From positions 1 to 40,358 of the forward strand of contig JAOAFL010000060.1 in the NCBI GenBank assembly GCA_026416295.1: DNA of 40,358 nt, in the 5' to 3' direction. Below the pieces are notes generated by a model, which did no database searches, was not told the DNA's origin, and worked only from the letters and a program-made list of their open reading frames with translations. Source of the stretch: Burkholderiales bacterium. GTDB lineage: Bacteria > Pseudomonadota > Gammaproteobacteria > Burkholderiales > SG8-39. The position numbers and the translations under genes are program-made. Shown piece after piece: positions 25,678 through 33,463 of this stretch (position 1 is the stretch's first letter; each line of letters opens with the position of its first letter).

Positions 25678-26782
25678 CCCAGACCTCGGCCGCGGTCTCG
25701 ACCACGAGGCGCAGCTTCGCGCGCTGGTCCTCGACCGTGATGCGGTTGCCGTGCACGGTGCTGGAAAAGCCGCACTGCGGGCTCAACGCGAGCTGCTCGA
25801 GCGGCACGTACTTCGCCGCCTCGTCGATGCGCCGCTTGAGGAAGTCCTTGCTTTCCAGCTCGCCGCGCTTGGTGGTGACGAGCCCGAGCACCACGATCTT
25901 GCCCTTCGGCAGGAACCGCAGCGGCCGGAAATCGCCCGAGCGCTCGTCGTCGTACTCGAGGAAATACGCGTCCACCTTCATCTCGCTGAGCAGCGCCTCG
26001 GCGACCGGCTCGTAGCCCCCCTGCGCGGCCCAGGTGCTCTGGAAGTTGCCGCGGCAAAGGTGGATCGCGAGCGTCATCCCGGCGGGCTTTCGCGCGACCA
26101 CCCGGTTGATGAACGCGGCGTAGCGGTGCGGAAGCTCCTGCGGGTCGTCGCCGCGCGCGCGCGCGGCCGCGCGCATCTTCTCGTCGCACAGGTACGCGAG
26201 GTTGGTGTCGTCCATCTGCACGTAGGTGCAGCCGGCGCGCGCGAGCGAGGCGAGCTCCTCGCCGTAGGCCTGCGCCACATCCTCGTAGAAGTCGGGCTCG
26301 AGCTCCGGATAGTGCGCCTTGCTGATGCCGGCGCGCCCGCCGCGAAAGTGCAGCATCGTCGGCGACGGGATCGTCACCTTCGGCGTGCGCGTAGTGCAGG
26401 ACTTGAGGTAGAGGAAGTCGGCGAGCTGGATGTCCTTCGTGTGCCGCACCTTGTCCACGACGCGCATCACCGGCGGCGCGAGTTCCTCGGTGCCGTCGGG
26501 CTTTTTCACGAGCTTCGGTTCGTCGGTCGCGACGCCGCCGAGCTGCTGCAGGAAGTCGATGTGAAAGTACGTGCGGCGGAATTCGCCGTCGGTGATCGAC
26601 TGCAGGCCGACGTCCTCCTGGAACTTCACGATCTCGGCGATCGCCCGGTCTTCGACCCGGCGCAGTTCCTCGGCGCTGATCTCGCCGCGCGCTCTTTTTG
26701 CGCGCGCCTCGAGCAGGTACGGGGGTCTCAGGAAACTTCCGACGTGGTCGGCGCGAAACGGCGGGGTGGTGCGTGCGGTCAT
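25667..26782 (-). CDS. Core-MetE-like cobalamin-independent methionine synthase family protein
   Basis: A 371-residue protein matching only the catalytic C-terminal barrel of MetE (the YxjG/YxjH-type or core-MetE size). It lacks the N-terminal folate-positioning barrel of full-length MetE (about 750 residues). The zinc/homocysteine site looks complete: His241 and Cys243 in AIHLCRGN, Glu276 in FLEYDDE and Cys337 in LSPQCGF. The N-terminus RADHVGSFLRPPYLLEAR and TDGEFRRTYFHIDFL are typical of the short family. The methyl donor for such proteins is often not methyl-folate-triglutamate, and this genome already has MetH, so a different methyl transfer is possible. GGAGG precedes the ATG, with a TACAAT -10 upstream. 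It lies downstream of, and on the same strand as, the isomerase/hydrolase genes. Confidence 0.88.
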   Translation of the reverse strand: MTARTTPPFRADHVGSFLRPPYLLEARAKRARGEISAEELRRVEDRAIAEIVKFQEDVGLQSITDGEFRRTYFHIDFLQQLGGVATDEPKLVKKPDGTEELAPPVMRVVDKVRHTKDIQLADFLYLKSCTTRTPKVTIPSPTMLHFRGGRAGISKAHYPELEPDFYEDVAQAYGEELASLARAGCTYVQMDDTNLAYLCDEKMRAAARARGDDPQELPHRYAAFINRVVARKPAGMTLAIHLCRGNFQSTWAAQGGYEPVAEALLSEMKVDAYFLEYDDERSGDFRPLRFLPKGKIVVLGLVTTKRGELESKDFLKRRIDEAAKYVPLEQLALSPQCGFSSTVHGNRITVEDQRAKLRLVVETAAEVWGSA

Positions 26783-26813
26783 CGGGAATCCTCCGGAGCA
26801 ATGCGCTTGCGCG

Positions 26814-26819
26814 ATTGTA
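26814..26819 (-). promoter_or_regulatory. -10-like element for the core-MetE-like gene
   Basis: TACAAT on the minus strand (one mismatch to TATAAT) lies 31 bases upstream of the start codon, and a strong CGGAGGATT ribosome-binding sequence is in between. No clear -35 is seen because the upstream sequence is a GC-rich dyad (GCGCCC/GGGCGC) following the maiA stop. This suggests the gene has its own promoter rather than depending on the maiA operon. Confidence 0.4.
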
Positions 26820-26848
26820 CGTCCGGCGCCCGGCCGCCGGGGCGCGCG

Positions 26849-27484
26849 CTATTCGGCGTCGGGCTGGCGCGCCGGCTGCGCCCGTTCGAAGGCTTCCAGC
26901 CGCATGCACTCGGCGAAGATGCGCATCACCGTCGGGTACGGCGCGGTGTCGCAGCGGAAGCGCTGCGCGTTGAACACTTGCGGAACGAGGCAGCAGTCGG
27001 CGATCGTCGGGGTGTCGCCGTGGCAGAAGCGCCCGGTGCCGCCGCGCGCGAGCGCCGCCTCAAGCCGCGCGAGCCCGTCGGCGATCCAGTGGCAGTACCA
27101 GGCGTTCACCTGCGCCTCGCTCTGGCCGAGCGCGCGGCGCAGGTACTCGAGCACGCGCAGGTTGTTGAGCGGATGTATCTCGCAGGCGACGAGGAGCGCG
27201 AGCGACCGAACGCGCGCGCGGCCCGCGGCGTCCGACGGAAGGAGCGGCGGCTGCGGCCGCGTCTCTTCCAGGTACTCGAGGATCGCGAGCGACTGCGTGA
27301 GGAGCCGGCCGTCGTCCTCGAGCGCCGGCACCAGTCCCTGCGGGTTGATCTCGTTGTAGGGGGCGCCGCGGTGCTCGCCCTTCGCCAGGTGCACGAACAC
27401 CGGCGTCCAGGCGATCCCTTTCAGGTTGAGCGCGATGCGGACCCGGAACGCCGCCGAGCTGCGAAAGTACGTGTAGAGCCTCAC
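26849..27484 (-). CDS. maiA: Maleylacetoacetate / maleylpyruvate isomerase (zeta-class GST)
   Basis: Glutathione-dependent cis-trans isomerase of 211 residues. It acts on maleylacetoacetate (tyrosine/homogentisate route) or maleylpyruvate (gentisate route). The zeta-class signature near the N-terminus reads YFRSSAAFRVRIALNLKG; the usual SSC motif is SSA here, a variation also compatible with the maleylpyruvate branch. NPQGLVPALEDDGRLLTQSLAILEYLEE forms the glutathione site, and the C-terminal all-helical GST domain (FCHGDTPTIADCCLVPQVFNA) completes it. The start is GTG at 27482-27484, seven bases after the preceding hydrolase stop; an upstream in-frame ATG would overlap that gene. It is operonic with the fumarylpyruvate/fumarylacetoacetate hydrolase, which acts on its product. 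Confidence 0.9.
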   Translation of the reverse strand: MRLYTYFRSSAAFRVRIALNLKGIAWTPVFVHLAKGEHRGAPYNEINPQGLVPALEDDGRLLTQSLAILEYLEETRPQPPLLPSDAAGRARVRSLALLVACEIHPLNNLRVLEYLRRALGQSEAQVNAWYCHWIADGLARLEAALARGGTGRFCHGDTPTIADCCLVPQVFNAQRFRCDTAPYPTVMRIFAECMRLEAFERAQPARQPDAE

Positions 27485-27491
27485 CGGCGGC

Positions 27492-28184
27492 CTAAAGCGG
27501 CGCGACGATCGTGACGCGCAGCTCGCCGACCGCATCGATTCCGGCGTGCAGCTCGTCGCCGGGTTGCACCGGGCCGACGCCGGCGGGCGTGCCGGAGAAA
27601 ATGAGGTCGCCCGCCTCCAGCGTGTAGTACTCCGACAGGTACGCGATCTGCTCGGGCACCGACCAGATCATGTCGGCGAGATCCGCCCGCTGGCGCTCCT
27701 TGCCGTTCACCGTGAGCCAGATCGCGCCGCGCGACGGGTGCCCGATGCGCGCGGCGGGCTCGATCGCGCTGCAGGGGGCGGATTCGTCGAAGTCCTTGCC
27801 GAAGTCCCACGGCCGGCCGTGGTCCTTGCCCCACTGCTGCAGGTCGCGCCGGGTCATGTCGAAGCCGACGGCGTAGCCGAAGACGTGCGCGTTCGCCTGC
27901 GCGGCCGGAATGCGCCGGCCGCCGCGGCCGAGGGCGACCACCAGCTCGGTTTCGTAGTGAAGGTTCGACGTCTTGGGCGGATAGTGCACGCGCCCGCCGC
28001 CGGGCACGAGCGCGTGCGCCGACTTCGTGAAGAAGAACGGCGCCTCGCGGCCGTCGCCGCCCATCTCCTTCTGGTGCTCGACGTAATTGCGGCCGACACA
28101 GAAGATGCGGCGCACCGGAAACAGCTCGGCGCCGCCCGCGACCGGCAGCGCCGGCGGACTCCAGAGCGGGATGACGTAGGCCAT
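27492..28184 (-). CDS. Fumarylacetoacetate/fumarylpyruvate hydrolase family protein
   Basis: A 230-residue enzyme of the FAH fold, the size of fumarylpyruvate hydrolases rather than the 420-residue eukaryotic-type FAH. Visible family features are IFCVGRNYVEHQKEMG, PFFFTKSAHALVPGG, the metal-binding HYETELVVALG (Glu-x-Glu), GYAVGFDMTRRDLQ and the C-terminal SGTPAGVGPVQPGDEL. It would hydrolyse fumarylpyruvate to fumarate and pyruvate, or a related beta-diketone. The start ATG 28182-28184 gives the normal N-terminus (MAYVIPLWSPP). It is 38 bases downstream of the CoA ligase and 7 bases upstream of maiA, on one strand. The pairing with MaiA supports a gentisate-type lower pathway, though no dioxygenase is present. 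Confidence 0.9.
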   Translation of the reverse strand: MAYVIPLWSPPALPVAGGAELFPVRRIFCVGRNYVEHQKEMGGDGREAPFFFTKSAHALVPGGGRVHYPPKTSNLHYETELVVALGRGGRRIPAAQANAHVFGYAVGFDMTRRDLQQWGKDHGRPWDFGKDFDESAPCSAIEPAARIGHPSRGAIWLTVNGKERQRADLADMIWSVPEQIAYLSEYYTLEAGDLIFSGTPAGVGPVQPGDELHAGIDAVGELRVTIVAPL

Positions 28185-28222
28185 GCGGGTGTGTACGGGC
28201 CAGACTCGCGAAGACGCGTATG

Positions 28223-29767
28223 TTAGCGCCCGTCGCCCAGCTCGCGCAGCAGCATTTCGCGCAGGCGGTAGCGCTGCAGCTTGCCGGTCGCGGTGCGCGG
28301 AAGTTCCGACGCCGCGCGGATCCACTTCGGGCGCTTGTAGCGCGGCAGCCGCTCGGCGCAGACGCGCTCGGCGGCAGCGAGCGCCTGCGGTTCGTCGCCG
28401 CGGGGAACGACAAAGAGCGCGAGGCGCTCGAACCCGTCGGCGTCGGTGACCGACACGCAGGCGGCCTCGACGATCGCTGCATCGGCGCCGACCGCTTCCT
28501 CGATTTCGGCCGGACGCACCCATTGGCCGGCGATCTTCACGAGTTCGTCGGCGCGGCCCTGGTGCAGGTAGTAGCCCTCGGCGTCGCGAACGAAGAGGTC
28601 CTGCGTGCAGAACCAGCCGTCGCGGAACTGCGCGCGCGTCAGCTCCGGCCGGTTGACGTAACCGCTCGCGAGCGCCGGATGCCGAAGCCACAGAAGGCCG
28701 GGTTCGCCCTGCATGGGCTCCGCGCCGGCCGCGTCGGCAAGGCGCAGCTCGGTGAGCGGAAGCGGCTTTCCGGTGCGCCCGCCGCGGTTGTCCTCGGCGC
28801 GGGTCGAAGGCGGCATCATCAGGCAGGCGCAGTACGCCTCCGAGGTGCCGTAGAGCGACAGGATCTCGCCGCCCACCTGTTCGCGCCAGGCGTCGATCAC
28901 CGCCTGCGGCAGCCGCTCGCCGGCGGCGACGAAATGCCGGATGCGGCGAAACGGCGCAAGGCGCGCCGCGCCTTCGGCGAGCAGGCGCCGGTAAAACGAG
29001 GGCACGCTGAACATCGCGACCGGCCGATGGCGCGCCGCCGCCTCGCTCGCCGTCTCGGGATCGGCCCAGTCGGCGAGCAAGACGCCGGTCGCGCCGAGCG
29101 CAAGGGGTCCGAGCAGGCCGTGTTCCAGCCCGTAGGCGAAAAAGAGCTTCGAGGTGGCGAACACGCGCTCGCCGGGCTGTACGCCGAGCGATTTCAGCGC
29201 TTCGCCGGAGACGAGGATCGCGCGGTGCGAGTGCGCGATTCCTTTCGGCTTTCCGGTGGTGCCGGAGGAGTACAGCCAGAACGCGGGGTCTTCGGCGCGC
29301 GCAGGCTGCGGCGGCGCGGGCGCGGCGCGCGCAACGAGCCGGCGCCAGTCGTGCGCGCCCGGCGGGAGCGACGCGCCGGCGACCGCGAGCAGGCCCGCGC
29401 GCGCGTACTCGGCGGCGAGGTCGGGGCGAGCGGCCGCGAAGACGTCCTCGACGATCGCAAGGCGCGCGTCGCTGTCGGCGGCGATGTGGCGGAAATCGTC
29501 CTCGCCGAGCTTGGTGTTCAGCGCGACCGCGACCGCGCCCGCGTGCACCGCGCCGAGCCAGGCGGCGGCGAACTCGGGCGTATCGCGCATGAGAAAGAGC
29601 ACGCGCTCGCCGCGCCGCACGCCGAGCGAGGCGAGCGCGGCGGCCGCGCGGGCGACCTGCTCGGCGAGCGCGGCGTAGGTGATCGACTCCCCACCGCAGG
29701 CGAGCGCGACGCGACCGCCGTGGCGGGCGAGCGCCGCGGGCGCGAGCAGTTCGGCGGCCGCATTCAC
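28223..29767 (-). CDS. Benzoate-CoA ligase family protein (aryl-CoA synthetase)
   Basis: Adenylate-forming enzyme of 514 residues that would activate an aromatic acid to its CoA thioester with ATP. Motifs: P-loop WLYSSGTTGKPKGIAHSH, the benzoate-ligase-typical KLFFAYGLEHGLLGPLALGAT, SLYGTSEAY, the GYYLHQGRADELVKIAGQWVRPAEIEE hinge, and the catalytic lysine in PRTATGKLQRYRLRE. The start is GTG at 29765-29767, because no ATG exists in this frame nearby. Likely substrates include benzoate, 2-aminobenzoate, salicylate or hydroxybenzoates; sequence alone cannot decide. It is divergent from a MarR regulator with only 46 bases between starts. It leads the ligase-hydrolase-isomerase strand. Confidence 0.9.
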   Translation of the reverse strand: MNAAAELLAPAALARHGGRVALACGGESITYAALAEQVARAAAALASLGVRRGERVLFLMRDTPEFAAAWLGAVHAGAVAVALNTKLGEDDFRHIAADSDARLAIVEDVFAAARPDLAAEYARAGLLAVAGASLPPGAHDWRRLVARAAPAPPQPARAEDPAFWLYSSGTTGKPKGIAHSHRAILVSGEALKSLGVQPGERVFATSKLFFAYGLEHGLLGPLALGATGVLLADWADPETASEAAARHRPVAMFSVPSFYRRLLAEGAARLAPFRRIRHFVAAGERLPQAVIDAWREQVGGEILSLYGTSEAYCACLMMPPSTRAEDNRGGRTGKPLPLTELRLADAAGAEPMQGEPGLLWLRHPALASGYVNRPELTRAQFRDGWFCTQDLFVRDAEGYYLHQGRADELVKIAGQWVRPAEIEEAVGADAAIVEAACVSVTDADGFERLALFVVPRGDEPQALAAAERVCAERLPRYKRPKWIRAASELPRTATGKLQRYRLREMLLRELGDGR

Positions 29768-29813
29768 CTCGGCGTAAGATCGTTCGGGTGTCGCACCGAT
29801 TGTGCCTCAAACG

Positions 29814-30245
29814 ATGACCCGCGCGCCGCGAGCGCTCGCACAAGGCGCGCTGCCCGGGCTGCTCGGCTACCGGCTGCGGCTCGCCCAGCAGGCGGTTTTT
29901 CGCGATTTCGCGGCGAGCGTGCCCGGGCTTTCGCCCGGCCGCGTCGGCCTGCTCGTCCTGATCGACGCCAATCCGGGCGTGACCCAAAGCCGGCTCGCCG
30001 AGGCGGTCGGGCGCGACCGCTCGACGCTCGTCGGCGTGCTCGATCAGCTCGAGTCGCGCGGCCTGGTCGAGCGCCGGCGCGGCGCCGATCGGCGCACGAA
30101 CGGGCTGTGGCTGACGCGCACCGGGCGCGCGATGCTCGCGCGGGCGCTCGCGCGCATTGCGGCGCACGAGCGCAGGATCGCTGCGCGTCTCACCGCCGCT
30201 GAACGGCGCGAGCTCCTGCGCCTTCTCGCGAAGATCGCCGGCTGA
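29814..30245 (+). CDS. MarR-family transcriptional regulator
   Basis: Winged-helix regulator of about 143 residues. The DNA-binding part reads GVTQSRLAEAVGRDRSTLVGVLDQLESRGLVERRRGADRRTNGLWLT, with the wing ending in the typical ADRR element, flanked by N- and C-terminal dimerisation helices. MarR proteins beside aryl-CoA ligase genes commonly repress aromatic degradation and respond to the aryl-CoA product; applied here this is inference. The start could be ATG 29814 (chosen) or GTG 29802; neither has a clear ribosome-binding site. The short divergent gap includes a small dyad GGTG-TCG-CACC that could be part of an operator. It converges on amtB with a strong hairpin between. Confidence 0.88.
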   Translation: MTRAPRALAQGALPGLLGYRLRLAQQAVFRDFAASVPGLSPGRVGLLVLIDANPGVTQSRLAEAVGRDRSTLVGVLDQLESRGLVERRRGADRRTNGLWLTRTGRAMLARALARIAAHERRIAARLTAAERRELLRLLAKIAG

Positions 30246-30275
30246 AAAAGCGCGGGGCGCCCGAAGGCGCCCCGC
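30245..30275 (-). terminator. Intrinsic terminator of the TorF-glnK-amtB operon (UUCG tetraloop)
   Basis: A perfect 10-bp stem, GCGGGGCGCC (30252-30261) and GGCGCCCCGC (30266-30275), closes a 4-base loop that reads TTCG on the minus strand, giving the extra-stable C(UUCG)G tetraloop. Two bases after the stem, reading leftward, comes a TTTTT run (30245-30249). This is a textbook rho-independent terminator for amtB, whose stop is 24 bases upstream. On the plus strand the hairpin abuts the MarR stop but has no T-run. Confidence 0.85.
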
Positions 30276-30298
30276 AGGCCGAAGCGCTCGGCGCGCGC

Positions 30299-31798
30299 CT
30301 ACATGCGATAGGCGGCCTCGCCGTGCGAGGTGGTGTCGAGCCCCTCGCGCTCGTCTTCTTCGGAGACGCGCAGCCCGATCGTGATGTCGACCAGCTTGTA
30401 GGCGATCGCGGCGACCACGCCCGACCACACGACGGTGAGGATCACGCCCTTCAGCTGGATCCAGAGCTGCTCGGCCATGCCCGGGTATCCGGTCTTGCCG
30501 GTCACCCAGTCGACGACCACGCCGGGGCCGCCGAGCGCCGGATCGTTGAAGATCCCGGTGGCGAGCGCGCCGAGGATGCCGCCCACCGCGTGCACGCCGA
30601 ACACGTCGAGCGAGTCGTCGACGCGGAGCAGCTTCTTCAGGCCGTTCACGCCCCACAGGCACACCAGCCCGGCCGCCAGGCCGATCACGAGCGCCCCGGC
30701 GAGCCCGACGTTACCCGCCGCCGGCGTGATCGCGACCAGCCCCGCGACCGCGCCCGAGGCCGCGCCGAGCATCGTCGGCTTGCCCTTGAAGAGCGCCTCG
30801 CCGAAGCTCCAGGAGAGCACCGCGCAGGCGGTGGCGACATAGGTATTCATGAACGCGAGCGCGGCGGAATTGCCCGCTTCGAGCGCCGAACCGGCGTTGA
30901 AGCCGAACCAGCCGACCCAGAGCAGCGACGCCCCGATCATCGTAAGCGGCAGGTTGTGCGCCGGCATCGCCTCGCGGCCGTAGCCGATGCGCTTGCCGAC
31001 GAAGTAGGCGCCGACCAGCCCCGCGACCCCGGCGTTGATGTGTACGACCGTGCCGCCGGCGAAATCGAGCGCGCCCCACTGCCAGATGAGTCCCGCCTTC
31101 GCGTTCAGCTCGTCGACGAGCTTCGCGTCGGTGTAGGCGTCCGGGCCCGGCCAGTACCACACCATGTGCGCGATCGGCGCGTACGCGAAGGTGAACCACA
31201 GGACGATGAAGACGAGGACGGCGGAGAACTTCACCCGCTCGGCGAACGCGCCGAGCACCAGGCAGCAGGTGATCGCGGCGAACGTCGCCTGAAACGCGGC
31301 GAAGGCGATCTCGGGGATCACGACGCCCTTCGAGAAGGTCGCGGCGGCGGCGAACTCGCCCTTGCCGGCGTCGAGCGCTCCGGCCATGAACAGCCGGTCC
31401 ATGCCGCCGAAGAACGCGTTGCCTTCAGTGAACGCGAGGCTGTAGCCGTAGACGAACCACAGCACCGAAACGAGCGAGAAGACGACGAACACCTGCATGA
31501 GCACCGAGAGCGCGTTCTTTGCGCGCACCATGCCGCCGTAGAACAGCGCGAGCGCCGGCACGCTCATCATGATGACGAGCGCGGTGGCGACGAGCATCCA
31601 GGCGACGTCGCCCTTGTTCGGCGACGGTGCGGGCGCGGGCTCGGCCTTCTTCTCCTCGGCCTTCGGCTCGGGCTTTGCCTCCGCCTTTGCCTCGGCGGCG
31701 GGCTTGTCGGGAGCCGGTGCGGGTTTGTCCTGCGCCGCGGCGCCGAAGGCGGCGAACGCCAGCGCGAACGCGGCGATGAGCGTGACGAGTCGGTTCAT
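30299..31798 (-). CDS. amtB: Ammonium transporter AmtB
   Basis: Trimeric ammonium channel, 499 residues. A signal peptide (LVTLIAAFALAFAAFGAAAQ) is followed by an unusually long low-complexity segment rich in Lys, Ala, Pro and Glu (about residues 24-60), then the 11-helix Amt core beginning GDVAWMLVATALVIMM. Core features: VPALALFYGGMVRAKN, the pore twin histidines (PIAHMVWYWPG and DVFGVHAVGGILG) and GGTVVHINAGVAGLVGA. The C-terminal tail contains the regulatory GLRVSEEDEREGLD motif that contacts GlnK. The ribosome-binding sequence GGGAGAG precedes the ATG. It is the third gene of TorF-glnK-amtB and is followed by a strong terminator. Confidence 0.97.
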   Translation of the reverse strand: MNRLVTLIAAFALAFAAFGAAAQDKPAPAPDKPAAEAKAEAKPEPKAEEKKAEPAPAPSPNKGDVAWMLVATALVIMMSVPALALFYGGMVRAKNALSVLMQVFVVFSLVSVLWFVYGYSLAFTEGNAFFGGMDRLFMAGALDAGKGEFAAAATFSKGVVIPEIAFAAFQATFAAITCCLVLGAFAERVKFSAVLVFIVLWFTFAYAPIAHMVWYWPGPDAYTDAKLVDELNAKAGLIWQWGALDFAGGTVVHINAGVAGLVGAYFVGKRIGYGREAMPAHNLPLTMIGASLLWVGWFGFNAGSALEAGNSAALAFMNTYVATACAVLSWSFGEALFKGKPTMLGAASGAVAGLVAITPAAGNVGLAGALVIGLAAGLVCLWGVNGLKKLLRVDDSLDVFGVHAVGGILGALATGIFNDPALGGPGVVVDWVTGKTGYPGMAEQLWIQLKGVILTVVWSGVVAAIAYKLVDITIGLRVSEEDEREGLDTTSHGEAAYRM

Positions 31799-31807
31799 TT
31801 TCTCTCC

Positions 31808-32996
<1,189 letters not shown>

Positions 32997-33033
32997 GACG
33001 AGATCTCCGGGAAACAAGAGTCGCGAGTTTCCA

Positions 33034-33049
33034 TGCACGCTCCGTGCCA
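33034..33049 (-). promoter_or_regulatory. Sigma-54 (-24/-12) promoter of TorF-glnK-amtB
   Basis: On the minus strand TGGCACGGAGCGTGCA matches the sigma-54 consensus TGGCAC-N5-TTGCA except for one base, and keeps the invariant GG and GC dinucleotides with correct spacing. Transcription would begin about 33023, roughly 27 bases before the TorF start. An NtrC-like dyad lies about 100 bp further upstream, the usual enhancer distance. Nitrogen-limitation control of this operon is therefore well supported by sequence. Confidence 0.82.
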
Positions 33050-33085
33050 GCTGCTCTTTCGAGCGTCGAATCAATGCCTTATGAC

Positions 33086-33111
33086 GAACTTCCGCAAACG
33101 GCGGCAAGTTC
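33086..33111. repeat. Bulged inverted repeat between the sigma-54 promoter and enhancer
   Basis: GAACTTCCGC (33086-33095) pairs with GCGG-c-AAGTTC (33101-33111) over 10 bp with one bulged C and an AAACG loop. It lies between the -24 element and the NtrC-like site of the TorF promoter, in non-coding DNA. It could be an additional regulator site or a structured leader of an upstream start; nothing in the sequence decides this. Confidence 0.4.
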
Positions 33112-33112
33112 G

Positions 33113-33129
33113 TGCACCGATGTGGCGCA
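33113..33129. promoter_or_regulatory. NtrC-like enhancer site upstream of TorF-glnK-amtB
   Basis: TGCACCGATGTGGCGCA is a dyad TGCACC-N5-GGCGCA with one mismatch to the NtrC pattern TGCACC-N5-GGTGCA. Its centre (33121) is near -99 relative to the predicted sigma-54 start. Location, spacing and half-sites fit NtrC binding. No ntrC gene is in the window, and the NtrX encoded here lacks ATPase motifs, so the activator must be elsewhere in the genome. Confidence 0.6.
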
Positions 33130-33147
33130 AGCCCTGGACATTGCGCC

Positions 33148-33169
33148 CCGTCGCGGTGCACCGCGACGG
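33148..33169. repeat. 22-bp perfect palindrome between TorF and ubiK
   Basis: A perfect uninterrupted palindrome centred on GGTGCACC, with outer arms CCGTCGC and GCGACGG, ends 18 bases before the ubiK start. The centre contains overlapping TGCACC and GGTGCA half-sites like those of NtrC, but without the 5-base spacer. It may be an operator for ubiK, a second site for the nitrogen operon, or both. Confidence 0.5.
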
Positions 33170-33187
33170 TGTTAACGTTCCCCCGAT

Positions 33188-33427
33188 ATGGCCGATTCGG
33201 ATTTCCTGCAGGAGCTGCGCGAGCGCATCAGCGAGGCGCTGAAGGCGTCGCCGATCGAGGACCTGGAAAAGAACCTGCACGCGCTCGCGGCGGCGTTCTT
33301 CGAGCGCTTCGACCTCGCGTTGCGCGAGGATCTCGAGGTGCAGAAGAAGCTTCTCGAGCGCGCGCAGGCGAAGCTTGCGGCACTCGAGGAGCGGGTCGCG
33401 CAGCTCGAGGCGCGCGGTAAACCCTGA
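33188..33427 (+). CDS. ubiK: Ubiquinone biosynthesis accessory factor UbiK
   Basis: Small coiled-coil protein (79 residues) of the UbiK/YqiC (BMFP) family. In enterobacteria it assists aerobic ubiquinone synthesis together with UbiJ, and it binds lipids. Visible features are the N-terminal amphipathic part (DFLQELRERISEALKASPIEDLEKNLHAL), a central LREDLEVQKKLLERAQ and a heptad-rich C-terminus (LAALEERVAQLEARGK). Length and order match the family. The ATG is at 33188. It precedes comM by 36 bases on the same strand, a common neighbourhood in beta-proteobacteria, and diverges from TorF across a 191-bp, dyad-rich gap. Confidence 0.9.
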   Translation: MADSDFLQELRERISEALKASPIEDLEKNLHALAAAFFERFDLALREDLEVQKKLLERAQAKLAALEERVAQLEARGKP

Positions 33428-33463
33428 TCCCGGGCGCGGCGTTTTTCCGGCGAGGGGAACGCC

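Noticed and set aside
29768-29813. MarR operator between the CoA ligase and MarR starts
   Set aside because: Only a 4-bp dyad (GGTG-TCG-CACC) and a widely spaced ATCGTT/AACGAT pair are visible, too weak to call a site, although the position is where an operator would be expected.
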